Positions 48,443 to 60,989 of a DNA stretch of 64,000 nt are shown here, in pieces (within the stretch, counting starts at the first letter, position 1; every line of letters begins with the position of its first letter). A program made the translations under genes and the position numbers. The stretch spans positions 72,625,537 through 72,689,536 of the forward strand of contig JAOWCC010001589.1 of the NCBI GenBank assembly GCA_030867875.1, in the 5' to 3' direction. Below the pieces are notes generated by a model. It had not been told where the DNA came from. It saw only the letters and a list, made by a program, of their open reading frames with translations, and searched no databases. The DNA is from Actinernus sp. WN-2022. Its lineage: Eukaryota; Cnidaria; Anthozoa; Actiniaria; Actinernidae.

Positions 48443-51400
48443 CTTGTAAACAGAATGCAAAAGAGATGGTTACGGTGATGATACTAATTTAGGGCGGGTT
48501 CGATTGACCATATTTCAGAATAAGAATAGATTGAATAATCTCTGGAAATCACTAGTTCAGACACATTTTGCACTGTAAGCTACAAACGCGCTTGCGGACA
48601 TAATAATAATGCTTCAATATCCATCTTAAGTTAAAAAATACAATGGATTTACAAAAGTAGAAACAATCATAAATAATTACAGTCTTAAAGTTCTAGGAAT
48701 GAAAGAAAGCTTTCCTTGCCAGAGAAAATGGGGTGCCTACATTTGTTATCTTAAGTTATGATAGTGCTGCATCGATTTAGGGATGAGTTCTTGGCAGGGG
48801 ACTAGTCGGTGTCTTCTTTAATTCTATTGTAGTCCCGCAGTGTAATGTCAATTCTCCTGCTATGACTTAGACCAATAATTCTTAAGCTCCTAGTTTGAAC
48901 CTTTTCCAGTTCTATACCTCGAGATAATGAGGAAGGAAACTCCACACAGAGTCACTATACTCCAATAATTCCTGATCTTCGTTTGGTAGGCAGTTAAGCC
49001 AACCTCAACCGGTTGATTGGCTCTATACTGCATTCTCTTATATAGATAGTATAGTCTTTTGTCGGCCTTACGGGTGATCTCATCGATGTGGGTGTTCCAT
49101 TTCCGATTGCTTTGGTGCCATACATCCAGCAATTTGAAAGAGTCTACTCTTTCAATCACATCATTCTCTATGTAAAGGGAGGTGGTGCTAGAATTGATTC
49201 TTTGAAACAAAACCACATGTCCTTTGTCTTTCTCCTATTCAGTATCATCTATCATCTTATTCCTACTGGCCCAACTGTGCATAGCATCAAGAAATTATTG
49301 CATATGACTAAAGGCTCCTGGTTGTACTATTTTGTCTTGGGTATAGTCATCCGCATATTCAGGATACATTTAGTATTCCAGTAGCTAAAAATCCAAGCGA
49401 TTTGTAGTGATCATTCTGTGTATTCTTATTCCGAAATATAGTCAATGGAACGCACCCCCTTAAATTTCTACCTAGCTAGACTCTCAAGCGACAATTAATT
49501 ATACGAAATTGATCCGCTCTCATGATCAATATAGACCTCGCCTCCCTGCTACAACGGAGTATAAATACTAATGCATAGAGCTGTGATGTGTTTAGATATA
49601 ACACACTCGCTCATTGTAATTGGTTGATTAACAATTCCGGTCATTTCGGTTGGAAGGTAAATTATATAGAAAACAAACTATTTTGGTTCGTCCAACTGCA
49701 AAATTCACGAAATGATCTTGTCGTTCCATATTACACATGTCTCACTTTTCCACACCATTTCCAGGCCCTGAGATAATTTTTATAACTTCTCGTCAGGATC
49801 CATGCGGTCTGTTTGAATGGAACACGTTCTTCCCGTACGGAATTATCCAACAGAGCTATTTACGTTCCATTTATACAAACTCAAAACCAATTGGTTCTTC
49901 CATGCATGTAAACGGTAAACAACCCCACTAAAGTAGATTGAGCGAGCAACATTTTGAAAACTATGACTCAAAGGGTACGCACGTGACCAGATGGTTGACC
50001 ACTCCAGTCTTTCAAAACGTTTTTGTTTCTATTTTTCCTCGACAATATGAAATATAATTCTTAGGCAATATATTAAAACACTCAATGACTGGACTTTGGC
50101 TCGGGAAACATCGAGAGCCAGTCGGGAAACAAACCTCGCTGTTTCCCTCGGGACCAGTCATTAGGTGTTAAAGGTCGGTACACACGAAGGGATAAGTCCC
50201 TGGTACTTGTCTCCTCGACTGAACTAGGAAAAATAAAACTCGTTTGAATTTTAAAATGAAAATAAACCAATCGTAAAGCGTCATTTTACTTTCCCACAAG
50301 CCCTTACGAACTCTATTTCAAGATGGCGTCTGCTAAAATCACAATGTCCATGCAACACGTCCCCTCGTCTGATCACAACAAGGGATTTGTCTCAGTCCGG
50401 AACATTGCCCTGGGACTTGTCGTTTCGTGTGTGCCGACCTTTAGTGTTGTCTCTTTTCTTACCTAAAATGGGATCATCCTCACTAAACATTGTCGCAAAT
50501 CCATTTCTTTTAAAGTCCTTAAAGATGAATGGCCATTCGTCGATGGTACTCGCTCCCGGCTCTCCTCTCCTCCCCTCGTGTTTCTTGCAGTTATCTTCTA
50601 CAGACAAGCCAGTTAACATTGCCGACAGCGCCGGGGTGGTAGCCTGGCCGACTATAGAAAATCCCTTGAACAAGTAAGTCCTCAGGTCATTTTTTAGGTA
50701 CTTAAAAGTCTCCGGCATCGTGCGCTGAAAGTTAGCTGCTGACATTGAGTCAAAGGCTAAGACCATTATGTCCAGCGGAGCATCTTTTGACTGAATGCGC
50801 TCGAGCACCCCTGGTTTTTCCACCACTCCGGCATGAATGTCGCTTTGACTTGTCCCGTCATTAAAACGAGCTGTTACTCGTAAGAAATCGTCTGTCAACA
50901 ACGTTTCTCTTTTTTCATTAGTCAGTTTTCCTGGTTCGCCGAACTCGTACTCAAAGTCACCGTGGGAACCGAGTGGCCAACGAATTGGCCTGAAATGGAC
51001 TTCCCGTACATTACCTTTATCTGATGAAGAAAAGGTCGAGAATGTCAAGAAGGATATCATCAATGGAAAGCAGTGAAAACGGTTCAATTTCTTGATAATC
51101 AGTGGTAATTCGGACTAGGTAAACAACTAGCTTACTGGGGTGAGATTGCTTTACAAGTTGCATGAACAATTGCCTAGTGTGGATATAGTTATCTATCCTT
51201 TGCACAGCCGGAGTCTGCAAGATATAAACTCATTTCAGTTGCTTTGGGGAGTTGGACGTTCGCAACTTTGTTTGCAACTTGCAATGCGATCGAATCATGT
51301 TAGCTCGCGTGACCGGTTGCGAAAAGGACAAAATAGTTATACGTTCCCTTCATGCAAATCATATCCCTCTGTATGTGACAAGCTTAAGTGAAGGCATATA

Positions 51401-52071
51401 TCGAACGTGGCTTATTAACGGGCCTGTTTATATGAAGGGCGGTTGACCCTAGTATTAGAGAGACGGTATTACATATCGACAACAATACTGCTGGTCCTAG
51501 CACTGGGTCAACCTCCCTCTCATGTAACAGTCGCTAAGCCTGTGATACATGGTTCAATATTTGTTGATTAACAAACATTGCGGCTAATACTTTGCGAACT
51601 TAGACCAAACATACACACCAAACAGAATGAACCTTTAAAGCCTATGATACACGGTTCACTAAATATTTTGTTAATCAACCGTCACAACTTGTTGATCAAC
51701 AAATATCACACCGTCTATCACATAGGCTTTAGAATAGAATATTTTACTACAAAGCCAAACTCACCAAAAGCATCGTCGTGCACCTTCAGTATTCCATTAT
51801 CAAAACTAGTGTAGAGCCTTCCAGGACACTCGGCTGGTTTTTCCTTGGACACGAATTTCATCAAGTTTGGATGGAATGGATCTAATACTGGTAGCTTGCA
51901 CCCCGTGTTACTCACTTCCAGCTCTTCGACTGGAACAGCGCAAACCAAGTCTGACGCCTGTAGGACAGCTTGAACAAACGTAAAGATGTTGAAGTTAATA
52001 TTTCGTTTTTTAACACTGGGATGAGTGATTCTCACGACATAAAAAAGCAGTAATAAAGTTATGATGTACAC
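47386..52071 (-). CDS. DUF229-family (alkaline-phosphatase-superfamily) gene, one frame break
   Basis: Exons 51765-52071, 50463-51020 and 47386-48442 join with matching phases (1 and 1). The first has a hydrophobic segment (VYIITLLLLFYVV) and then CKLPVLDPFHPN, the second has the nucleophile-type region MVLAFDSMSAANFQR and YLFKGFSIVGQATTP, the third has GFSKQPADHYGRTLWH, MGDHGPRFGG and the Cys-rich end. These are in the order expected for DUF229, a membrane-anchored sulfatase/phosphatase-like family of unknown substrate common in invertebrates. The 5' exon with the ATG was not found. A one-base frame change near 48005-48015 interrupts the last exon. Confidence 0.8.
48490..49463. mobile_element. 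DNA transposon/MITE with TIRs in a DUF229 intron
   Basis: gggttcgattgaccatattt at the left end pairs with aaatatagtcaatggaacgc at the right end; tattcttattc follows in both. Another half copy of the TIR is at about 33918-33950. It encloses a LINE fragment. Confidence 0.7.
48890..49216 (-). pseudogene. LINE reverse-transcriptase fragment
   Basis: Reads VDSFKLLDVWHQSNRKWNTH and IDEITRKADKRLYYLYKRM, a common segment of the RT C-terminal domain of CR1/L2-like LINEs. It lacks the catalytic part and ends in unrelated sequence. Confidence 0.7.
49464..50164. other. DUF229 intron, nothing recognised
   Basis: No exon or repeat arm identified. A short plus-strand frame at 49588-49776 has no splice or family support. 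Confidence 0.45.
50169..50442. repeat. Fold-back MITE in a DUF229 intron
   Basis: aaaggtcggtacacacgaag pairs with cgtttcgtgtgtgccgacct; it begins 20 bases after the donor of the middle exon. Confidence 0.85.
50463..51020 (-). CDS. DUF229 gene, middle exon
   Basis: Acceptor tttcttcatcag, donor gtaaga; 186 residues. It holds LDIMVLAFDSMSAANFQRTM, with the Asp and Ser expected at a metal/nucleophile site, and ALSAMLTGLSVEDNC. Ends in phase 1. Confidence 0.85.
51420..51732. repeat. Two short repeats in a DUF229 intron
   Basis: 51420-51530 (ggttgaccctagtattag, ggtcctagcactgggtcaac) is related to 56350-56560. 51534-51732 is a fold-back with agcctgtgatacatggttca and acaccgtctatcacataggc ends. Confidence 0.65.
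51765..52071 (-). CDS. DUF229 gene, N-terminal exon
   Basis: Acceptor ccaattgtccag, donor gtgagt. It encodes a membrane anchor and the segment NTGCKLPVLDPFHPNLMKFV, and ends in phase 1. The ORF extends upstream without an ATG, so a 5' exon is missing; a candidate donor lies near 52320. Confidence 0.75.
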
Positions 52072-52387
52072 CTGGACAATTGGACAGAACAAAACTAAGT
52101 AATAGCGGAGGCGCGGGCCGAAGCACTATAGATATTAGCAAGAGAGCAAAAGTCCACTGTTTTTCTCTGCATATAGTTTTTTTTTTTTACTAGTGATCGG
52201 CTCCGTCTGGCCAAGCGGTATACATGGCGAACAATATCGTACATCATGGCGGCCGCGCATGCGTAGAATGCATTACACGTCGTTCCAAAATTAGAGAAAA
52301 CAGTGAAGACAAGGCTTACCTTTTCGCGATTTTCCAATTTGCTGCTTTAATAGTTATATTTCTTGAGATCCACAAGTTTTAAATTCA

Positions 52388-53594
52388 GTTAAGGACGGTG
52401 CCTACTAATGTCAGCGCGCACGCCGTTCTGCGCATCTTGCGTCCCGCGGGTCATCCCGCTAGTCGAACTATTTTGAACAAGCTGTGTTAATTGTGTAATT
52501 TTACAGACAGAACGATGAAGGATTTTAAAATACGGTCGAAAGATATCCTTGGGAAATCTTTAAATTCCACTACACGGCCACGAAAGACAATTTTCAGCTG
52601 AAATGGTATTAAAAGAGCCGGCGACCATCTTAACCGTCTTAAGTGATGATTTATCGTGGGGAGATGGTCGAAGAATCGTAGATGTAGAAGATTTACCCTA
52701 CCAATTGAATGAAGGTTGTTTGGACTGCCATGAATCGCTGCTGTCTTTTCGCCCAGCGCCTTTGCTTTAGGCCTGTCAATGCTTTCGAGTTTCGTCAGTT
52801 TCTCCAAACATGGACTCGGCAGTATAAACAATGTGTGAATACGGTCAAATAAGCTTTGTGAAAACCGGTAAACCTCTTGGAAATCCAAAGAAGAATGAAG
52901 AAGGAAGGACTGTATGGGGTTTGAGCACAAAGGAAGCAGCAACAGGTTTGATTTTCAATGAAGAAAGTCGAAAGACGGGACTGACTCTTTTCCCCGCCGC
53001 CATCTTGACAATCTCCCAGAATGCAATAAAAGAAACCAATTTTCAGACTTACTAGGGAGGGCTTGGTAAAAAATGTCAATTTTTGAAAATAAAATTAGCG
53101 ATAAAGAGGCCTACCCGGCCCCATAACTTTTTAAAACGCGTGGATACCCCCATTTTTTCTTTTTGTAATCTATAATATAGAAGCTAAACAACGTTTACAT
53201 ATAATTTTCGTCTTTATAAAATTGAAACTTTAATGATGTCCATTTCAGCAAAAAAAATATGTCTGTTCGTGGTCACTAATGAGGCTTACAAAGCAAAATT
53301 TGTACAAAAAATGGTTTGATTGGCATCCTTTGTGAAGAACGCTATGTCTAACGTTTTTTGCCCTAATATTTTGCCAGATACCTAACATATTAATCGAATT
53401 AAAAAATAGTTTCTCGGACAAAGAAAATGCTGAGTCAGCACCTTTTTCGATTTTCATCCTTAATTATCTCTCTTAAACGTATGGGTACCCCATAAAAAAA
53501 TTTCTGATTTCAAAAGGTCCTTAGGGGTTTCAAACCATCCATATAGATTTTTAGAAAACAAATTGGTTTGTAATTAGTAGGCACCGTCCTTAAC
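52388..53594. mobile_element. DNA transposon-like element with 21-bp TIRs
   Basis: gttaaggacggtgcctacta at the left end pairs with tagtaggcaccgtccttaac at the right end; 1,207 bp. No transposase was recognised, so probably non-autonomous. It lies upstream of the DUF229 gene. Confidence 0.8.
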
Positions 53595-53641
53595 ATGCCT
53601 GCTCCTGCCCTCGACTATGATTGCTAACAAGTTGTGGATGA

Positions 53642-53848
53642 TTAGACCGGTTCCCGATGCTCTGCTAAAAAACGACCCAAATTAGCTAGAGCCGCCTGTA
53701 AATAACTGCATTTTAACGCCAAAACTCTCCTTCCCAAATGTACAAAGTTTAAAGGGACAGACCCGACTCGTTCAACTGTTACATTTGCGTTCAAAACAGC
53801 AGCTCGTCCGCCAATTTGACTTTCGATGTCCATGTAACCTCTCCTCAT
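53642..53848 (-). CDS. Unassigned minus-strand frame
   Basis: 68 codons (MDIESQIGGRAAVLNANVTV and following). It could be the last exon of the gene at 54221-55193, but its phase does not fit the donor at 54221. No family recognised. Confidence 0.25.
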   Translation of the reverse strand: MRRGYMDIESQIGGRAAVLNANVTVERVGSVPLNFVHLGRRVLALKCSYLQAALANLGRFLAEHREPV

Positions 53849-54220
53849 TCATCAACGGCTTTCTTTTTAAAAATAGATTTTCACGTACACGCCCGCAATG
53901 ACACCCGCTGACTGTACGAAATTGTTCGCCATGAAGAGTAACTAAGAACGGCAGCTTTTGAAAAAAAATTGCTATCTCAGTTATTTCTTTGTTTTCTACC
54001 AGTTATGAAACCTATGGCTCTGTAGTGTCAGATACGGACTACCTCACCAGTCCCGATTCCCTGAAGCCAGTTGGGATCTACGCTTTTTGGCTTTTTTGTA
54101 TCCTTGCCCCCCAACTCGAATATTTTTTTATACTAATTGCGGGTTTAGCAAGTTGCATGTTATATTACTGACAAATTAATAATAAAATAATAAAAGATTG
54201 GTATTGGCCACCGATACTAC

Positions 54221-54455
54221 CTTCCAAATAGTCTGCCACAAACTCTTTCTTGATGTACAGTGAGTACATAGAAGTGTTGATAGGAAGGCCAAAACTTGAT
54301 TTCATGAAACACATTCCAGAGTCGTAGAGTTCTGGGCTGGCCTGGTAGGCCTTACACTGTTCACCAAGATCATTACACGATCGTGCTGCCTCCCAGGCAT
54401 TCTGGTTATCCCTAGTCGTCAAGTCACCAATACCATATAAATCAGCATTCTGTAC
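54221..54455 (-). CDS. Exon of an unidentified gene, cysteine-rich domain
   Basis: Acceptor ttctgatcag, donor gtagta. It encodes ARSCNDLGEQCKAYQASPEL and YDSGMCFMKSS, whose cysteine spacing resembles a PAN/apple-type extracellular domain. The phase (0 in, 1 out) fits the upstream exon at 54597-55193. The next exon is not identified. Confidence 0.6.
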
Positions 54456-54596
54456 CTGATCAGAAAACAACGAGAAGAAGGAGAACAAAAGACGACTCTA
54501 TACTGGTAATTGGGAAGATTTATAATTATAACGAGCGTGAAAGAAATTAGGGGAAACGGTGTCCTGCTATAACATATTAAAATGGAGAAAGCATAC

Positions 54597-55193
54597 CTGC
54601 ATATAGTTTTCAATAGGACTCTTTCTTGGAATAAAATGGGGTAGTTTCCTAAAAACATCCAAGTATCTGGTAAAGTTAATGCGCAGAATTGCAGTATTTT
54701 GTGTGGGCTGGGAACGTTTACTGCGTTCAACAATCTTCCCGATAGGCATACTGGGCACATTGGGGCTTGTTAGGATTGGCAATGGGGTCTTTGACGTGAA
54801 ACCAGGATGAGGGCTAGCTGGTGTTTGGGAATTGATTATGACATCAATGGGAAACTGGGTAGGAGAATGGCGCTGAACATCCCCTGGAGCCTGGGTAGTA
54901 GAATGGGGCTGAACATCCCCTGGAGCCTGGGTAGTAGAATGGGGCTGAACATCCCCTGGAGCCTGGGTAGTAGAATGGGGCTGAACATCCCATGGAGCCT
55001 GGGTAGGAGAATGGCGCTGAACATCCGCCGTCTTTTGTGTGGGCTGGGAACGTTTATTTCGTTCAACAATGTTCCCGATAGGCAGAGGGGACACATTGGG
55101 GCTTGACGATAAACCAGGATGAGGGCTAGCTGGTGGAGAATCGTGCTGAACATCCGCTGGAGTCTGGGTAGGAGAATGAACATTCTCTGTCAC
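54597..55193 (-). CDS. Exon of an unidentified gene, P/T/Q repeat region
   Basis: 199 codons ending at donor gtatgc. The sequence is low-complexity, with several copies of a 12-residue unit (TTQAPGDVQPHS) and duplicated IVERNKRSQPTQ / IVERSKRSQPTQ segments. The last 30 residues (LRINFTRYLDVFRKLPHF) look globular. The 5' boundary is uncertain; the acceptor cctacccag is the first candidate. Confidence 0.55.
54850..55020 (-). repeat. 36-bp coding minisatellite
   Basis: Four to five copies of a 36-bp unit with catcccctggagcctgggta and gtagaatggggctg; in frame, so it extends the 12-residue protein repeat. Confidence 0.9.
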
Positions 55194-55204
55194 CTGGGTA
55201 GGAG

Positions 55205-55995
55205 AATGACAAAGAAATTATATGCATTATACGGTTTCACCGGTTATATCGATCCAATATACTGAATAAGTTAGATGACTTAGACACGTTAATAAAGTTT
55301 CATCATCATCATCATCAATATAGTTATTATTCACCGTACCGGTTATATCGATCCAATATACTGAATAAGTTAGATGACTTAGACACGTTAATAGAGTTTC
55401 ATCATCATCATCAATTAATATAGTTATTATTCACCGTACCGGTTATATCGATCCAATGTACTGAATAAGTTAGATGACTTAGACACGTTAATAAAGTTTC
55501 ATCATCATCATCAATATAGTTATTATTCACCGTACCGGTTATATCGATCCAATGTACTGAATAAGTTAGATGACTTAGACACGTTAATAAAGTTTCATCA
55601 TCATCATCATCAATATAGTTATTATTCACCGTACCGGTTATATCGATCCAATTTTCTGAATAAGTTAGATGACTTAGACACGTTAATAAAGTTTCATCAT
55701 CATCATCATCAATATAGTTATTATTCACCGTACCGGTTATATCGATCCAATATACTGAATAAGTTAGATGACTTAGACACGTTAATAAAGTTTCATCATC
55801 ATCATCATCAATATAGTTATTATTCACCGTACCGGTTATATCGATCCAATATACTGAATAAGTTAGATGACTTAGACACGTTAATAAAGTTTCATCATCA
55901 TCATCATCAATATAGTTATTATTCACCGTACCGGTTATATCGATCCAATATACTGAATAAGTTAGATGGCTTAGACACGTTAATAAAGTTTAACT
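55205..55995. repeat. About 97-bp minisatellite with (atc)n
   Basis: Eight copies of ccggttatatcgatccaata, gttagatgacttagacacg, ttaataaagtttcatc with variable atc runs, then aatatagttattattcaccg. It produces an artificial minus-strand frame (NNNYIDDDDDETLLTC). Confidence 0.93.
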
Positions 55996-56349
55996 AAATA
56001 GCAATACTCAGTTGCTGACATCAGAAGTATTTCTGCTAACATATAATATATATTTTATAACAGACTAGCAAGAAACAACAAAATATACAGAAGTTTTGGA
56101 ATAATAAGTGACAAAGTGTCAACTTAGAATCTGGAAAAAGGTTACCTAACATTTTAGGTCTCGCTTGTGTGCTATTCCAAGTTGTTATATTAAAACGTTT
56201 ATGATAAAGAATGAATAAAGGCGAAAAAATAGTTAGATACTACACCACAGATTTGTAAATTAGTGGTTTTTTAAACGATGTGTGTGTGTGTCACTTTGAT
56301 GTATGCATGTATCGTGTCAGGAATTAATGTAAAGCAAAGGACATTACTT

Positions 56350-56560
56350 AGGGTTTGTTTACATGAAGGTATAGGTTGACCCTAGTGCTAGGACAAGCAG
56401 CATTGTTGCCGATATGTTAGTCTCGAGGGATTTCACCGGGGGATTACAATACAATGAACGATAGCCCTAGTGCTAGGACCAGAAGCATTGTTGTTGATAC
56501 GTAAACCAGTCTCGAGGGATTACGACACAATGAAGACAGCCCTTGTGCTAGGGTCAACGA
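56350..56560. repeat. Short dispersed repeat, two internal copies
   Basis: gttgaccctagtgctaggac and agcattgttg recur within the segment and at 51420-51530. Confidence 0.6.
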
Positions 56561-56879
56561 TACTTTATTTTATGTATCTTACTGGTTTATCTGTGATGAT
56601 TAGAATTTCCACCGCCAGAACAAATGCAGAAGCTACGACGAGTGCGCAGAACGTACGAAATAGAGCGCGCTTCATCGGTGATGACAGGCGGCGGGAACCT
56701 CTTTATCCAGTGGAGTATAGAGGAGATCCCGTACCAGATAGACGCTGTACAACAAGGTGTCAAATTACGGTTAGAAATTAAGATGGATGTTGTCCTATTG
56801 AGGTATATTTCTGGGGTAGATGCAGAATTCTGTGAGAGGGGTTCGATAGGCGCGAGCGCATAAATCATTTGGCAATTTC

Positions 56880-57300
56880 TTTGTTGTCAGGCTTTTGTGG
56901 AATTCATTACCAGTTGATGTTAAAGATGTATCCTCTTTGAATATGTTCAAGTCCAAATACTTTTATAATATTTTATTGCAACAGAAGTTAATTGACCATT
57001 TTAAAGTTTAGCTTTTTGTAATTCACTTATCTTAATCTCTGTCTCTAGTCAATATATATGTACTCGTTCAATCTCTAGATTATATTAGATCGATTTAGCT
57101 ATATGTTATTAGTTAGTAATTGTGGTTCTGATTTCAATTGTATATAATGCACATCTTAGTTTTATCCGTAGTTTTTATCATATTTGCTACCTATATGTAA
57201 AGTAATATTTTATACTTAAATTAGTAGTTGAGGGCCACAAGTTTGTAAGCTTTGCTTTTGGGTGTTACCCTCTTTAAATAAAGAATATTATTATTATTAT
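56880..57300 (+). mobile_element. 5'-truncated CR1-like LINE 3' end
   Basis: Begins inside the RT C-terminal end (LLWNSLPVDVKDVSSLNMFK, SKYFYNILLQQKL), stops at TAG, has a 3' UTR of about 290 bases and ends in aataaagaatattattatta, the (att)n tail expected of these LINEs. Plus orientation. Confidence 0.75.
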
Positions 57301-57539
57301 TGTAAGCGAGCGAGAGAAAGGGGGATTCGATCCAACCCCCGAACCCCCTCTGGGTCCGTCCCCGGGTTCCTTTAAATATTTTAAACGGATTTTCCAAGTT
57401 TTCAGATCGTCGTGATATCCAATCAGGGATCTGGTTAAATTTAGTACTTCTATGTGGCTGTTTATGTGACTTCGTAAACACATCGGTGTAAATTGAATAA
57501 AAAAAACCTCACAGCCCCAGATCATTCAGATAACACAAA

Positions 57540-58430
57540 GCTTACAAGTCTATTTTCAGAGTGTACGCGTCGGGTGCCATTTTCAAGTCTTTTCATAGCT
57601 CTCTATAACAATTAGACTTGTATGTCTTTGTCGAAGTTTCTGTCGGCTGATAGCTGACGACGACCGTAGCTCCGAGTCCTGACCTGACCACACCGCGGCC
57701 ACACAGCGGTCAAACGTCTGCTCATGCGTCAAAAGTCTTGCAACAACAACATATTCCAAAACAAATTCAAAGCGAGCCGGCGGCGTCACTGTTCACACAC
57801 CCGTTTTAAAACCTTGATAACTTTTTTGGTAAATTACAATTTTTTTGGGTAAACTCACAGCTTGAAGTTTGTTCAATTTCCCGTCGACTGTGAAAATATA
57901 AAGCTTAACTTTTACGTACTTTTCTTAACTTTTGGGGGTAGAAGTTCACAAGCCGAGTTTTTTTTTGAAACACCGGGTTGTTGTAGTATGTTTTACGGTA
58001 AATTTTGCGCGGGAAATTCGCGCGGCCGCCCACCAGACTGACCGTAATACGCACGCGCAGACGTTTGACCGCTGTGTGCACCGCGGCAAAACGGTATGCT
58101 CCGCTGGCCAAAAGAACGAAGGCTCTGCTATCAAATACAAATTACCGAGGGTTTCAACTTTTTTAGTAAATAATTTTATAACTTAGTAAACTCACAGTGA
58201 ATTACAAATTAAGAAAACTTCAACCTGTTAAAGTCTTAGGCTTAGCTTTTAAGTAGTTTTCTTATTTTTCTACAAAACAGTTCACAAATGGATGCTTTTA
58301 AGCAGAAATTTTAAAATCACGGGTATGTGCCTGTTGTTTCATTTCAGTTTTCGCGGGAAACTGGGGGCGGCCGCGCGCCGACAAGAAATAGCAAATACGC
58401 ATGCGCGTAACGTTTTGCCGCGGTGTGGAC
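57540..58430. repeat. Dispersed repeat, inverted relative to 180-930
   Basis: aagttcacaagccgag, gcgcgggaaattcgcgcggc and cgcgcagacgtttgaccgct match the left-end repeat in reverse complement. It contains two diverged half copies in opposite orientation. No coding role seen. Confidence 0.7.
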
Positions 58431-58749
58431 CTGATGAGCCATAGAAACTGAGAGCGAGTAGTCTAGAAATAGACTAGTGCTAGAAACCAACTACAAAAGT
58501 AGTTGTTCAAATCAAAACTGAAACGTGTTAGTATCTATCACAGAATATCTAGTGAGTAGTTTAGCCAATCAGATTGCAGGATTCGTGATAGAACACTAGT
58601 TGGTTTCTATTAATTAACGGCTTTATGTCCCAACGACGATGAGTATAACGGGAAAGCGGTAAGGATGGGGGAGTAATTGCACAAAGACCAACTGCCCAGC
58701 AAACAAATATAACTTTAGACCACATATAACTTTAGACCACATATAACTT

Positions 58750-59705
58750 TAGACCACATATAACTTTAGACTACGTTTCAGCAGAGGAAAAGGTATCTGG
58801 ATTGATATTGTTCAAAGTTCTCTTGGGAATAGAAAAATATTAATCAGGATACTTTTTCCATAGTATAAGCGTAGTCTTATCTGAACGCACATTGTGGGAA
58901 GTAAAAGTAAAGTATATGGAGTTAAGATGTCGCAGGAGGATTGGGAAAAAATCAGCTCCTAGAGCTAAAAACTGCTAGTGCAGGAGACTGAGCTATTTCT
59001 CCAACAAATTCTATTCTTGGATAAAAATAATTGTTTAAATACATTCATAGGACATTCATAGATTTCAAGTTTTCAAATTATTAACATCCCGGCTAGAGAT
59101 ATTTTTGGGCAAATGACTGAAATGCGCCAACTGAACGATCAAATTCACACAACAATTTTGTAACGATAGACGTCCAGTGTTTCCTATTTAAAAAGGTGAT
59201 TTATCCCAATGTGTTTACAGCTACTTACCGCACATATTAAGTAGGTAGTTAAAATATAATTACAAGACTACCCAGCAAACAAAAGCCATGCCACATACAC
59301 CTTTTATTTGAATAATAAAAACTGGAACGTCTATCGTTTGAAAAATTGTTCCGCGAATATGATATTTGTTGTGTATTGATTTGCTCAAAAATCACTAAAG
59401 GAAATTTGAAAAGGCCTTGAAATCTATGAATGTCCTTGTATTTAAACAATTATTTTTATCCAAGAATAGAATTTGTTTGGAGAAATAACAGTTTTTACGT
59501 TTTTACGTTAAAGAATAGTTAATCTGCAACATGCATAGTCCGAATAACTTATTAACTCCGAATATCAGTTGTAAATCCCGCCGTTCACTAATAGTTGACT
59601 GACTATGCGAAAAGTCTCCCGTTTCATTCTGCGTGTTCTCCGTTTCAAGGAGAACGTTGAACAATCCGGATACTTTTTCCTTTATAGTGAAACGTAGTCT
59701 AAAGG
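58750..59705. repeat. Long fold-back element
   Basis: Ends ctttagactacgtttc / gaaacgtagtctaaag; inner arms ctattcttggataaaaataa / ttatttttatccaagaatag. Preceded by four short repeats of ataactttagaccacat at 58701-58770. Confidence 0.85.
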
Positions 59706-59784
59706 TAAATTAACTTGCATATCTTAAAATAAGTTGTTAAAAAGTAAGTATACAACTAACCTTCACTGGCGAAAATACCTTCAG

Positions 59785-60250
59785 TCTGCGTGGCGGTTTG
59801 ATTCAGACAAGCGACATAAGCATAAGCAGCAGACGCAGACGCAGTGAATGCAGTAACATTAGGGATGGACCATTATATTTATCGTGTGTTAGGGAGGGGG
59901 GGTTGGGCAATTACCAAAACAAAATTCATGCAGAGGATTCGAAGAGAAAAACAATCCTGCACAAATGACAAACCGAAGAAAAAAAATCGTGCAAATGCCA
60001 TTGGTGCAATCTACATTGTATACTCATGGAAAAAATATTATTGCAAGCTAACTGTGCGATAAAAAATGTTTTAAAGAGCTTTCAGTCGTAAAAAGAAATT
60101 ATATCCAGAAAAAAATGCCCCACCCCCCTCCCCCCACCCCCCTCCCCCCAATATAATGGTCCATCCTTCATCAGTAATTGTTCTTCTCATAGATGTGGTT
60201 ACTGCGTCTGCGTATGTTGCTTATGGTTATGTCGCTAGTGTGAACCAGCC
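59785..60250. repeat. Fold-back element with C/G tracts
   Basis: Outer cgacataagcataagcagca pairs with gttgcttatggttatgtcgc; inner ggatggaccattatatt pairs with aatataatggtccatcc; C-rich runs near 60116-60148. Confidence 0.85.
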
Positions 60251-60985
60251 TTAAGAGTGATGTTGAGATTACTACGACAATAAGGCAATTTGAGTGGTTC
60301 CCAAGTGACCAGTTACTGCCGTTAAAGCATGAGAAAAACGACCAAAATTATCAGCAATAAATAGAGGTTAATAGTCGGCTAAGCATCTGATACGGCTGTG
60401 TAATACGAGTCATACGAGCCTTTAAATACGAGTAAACATTCAGCCTTATTATATGCTTAACAGACTACTAAGTAATTTAATATATAAATTGTGCACTGAA
60501 AACAAATATTCTTTCCATAAAACCAAATTCCTTGAAAGTTTTCTAAGCTAACTCCCCATTAAGTCTAATAAATATGTGTAGTGTGATCTGCATTTGCCTA
60601 TAAATCTAAGTAATAATATTCATATAATAAATAATAAAAAAAGAAGAAAAGAAGGTAAGGACACTGAGTTAATGCATGGTAAAAAAAACAATAATGACTA
60701 AATGTACATTAAGCTGTATCATTTGATTAATCATAATTTCATCACAAGTAAAGTGAAAGGAGATGAAAATTTACACGTTGGCCATTATAAAACAGTTATT
60801 TTTTATGCGACTTTTAAATTTTGCGTATTGAGCCACAAAGAGACCGAAGCAGCTAAGAAAAGCGGCACCGCGTGAGAGAGGAGAAAACTGCGAAACATTG
60901 AGATTATTACATGTTTTAATATAGCTTGTGTGATTTTTATTCATGAGTTTTTAATAACATTTGCTGACGAGCCGAGTATCCAATA
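60251..60985. other. Intergenic, nothing recognised
   Basis: AT-rich sequence without a repeat arm or coding signal that I could support. Confidence 0.45.
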
Positions 60986-60989
60986 GCCT

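Noticed and set aside
52831..53055. Plus-strand frame with ATG near 52831
   Set aside because: Inside a TIR-bounded non-autonomous element; no recognised domain.
55411..55926. 171-residue repeat protein (NNNYIDDDDDETLL)
   Set aside because: Translation of the roughly 97-bp minisatellite; the aspartate run is just the atc microsatellite read on the minus strand.
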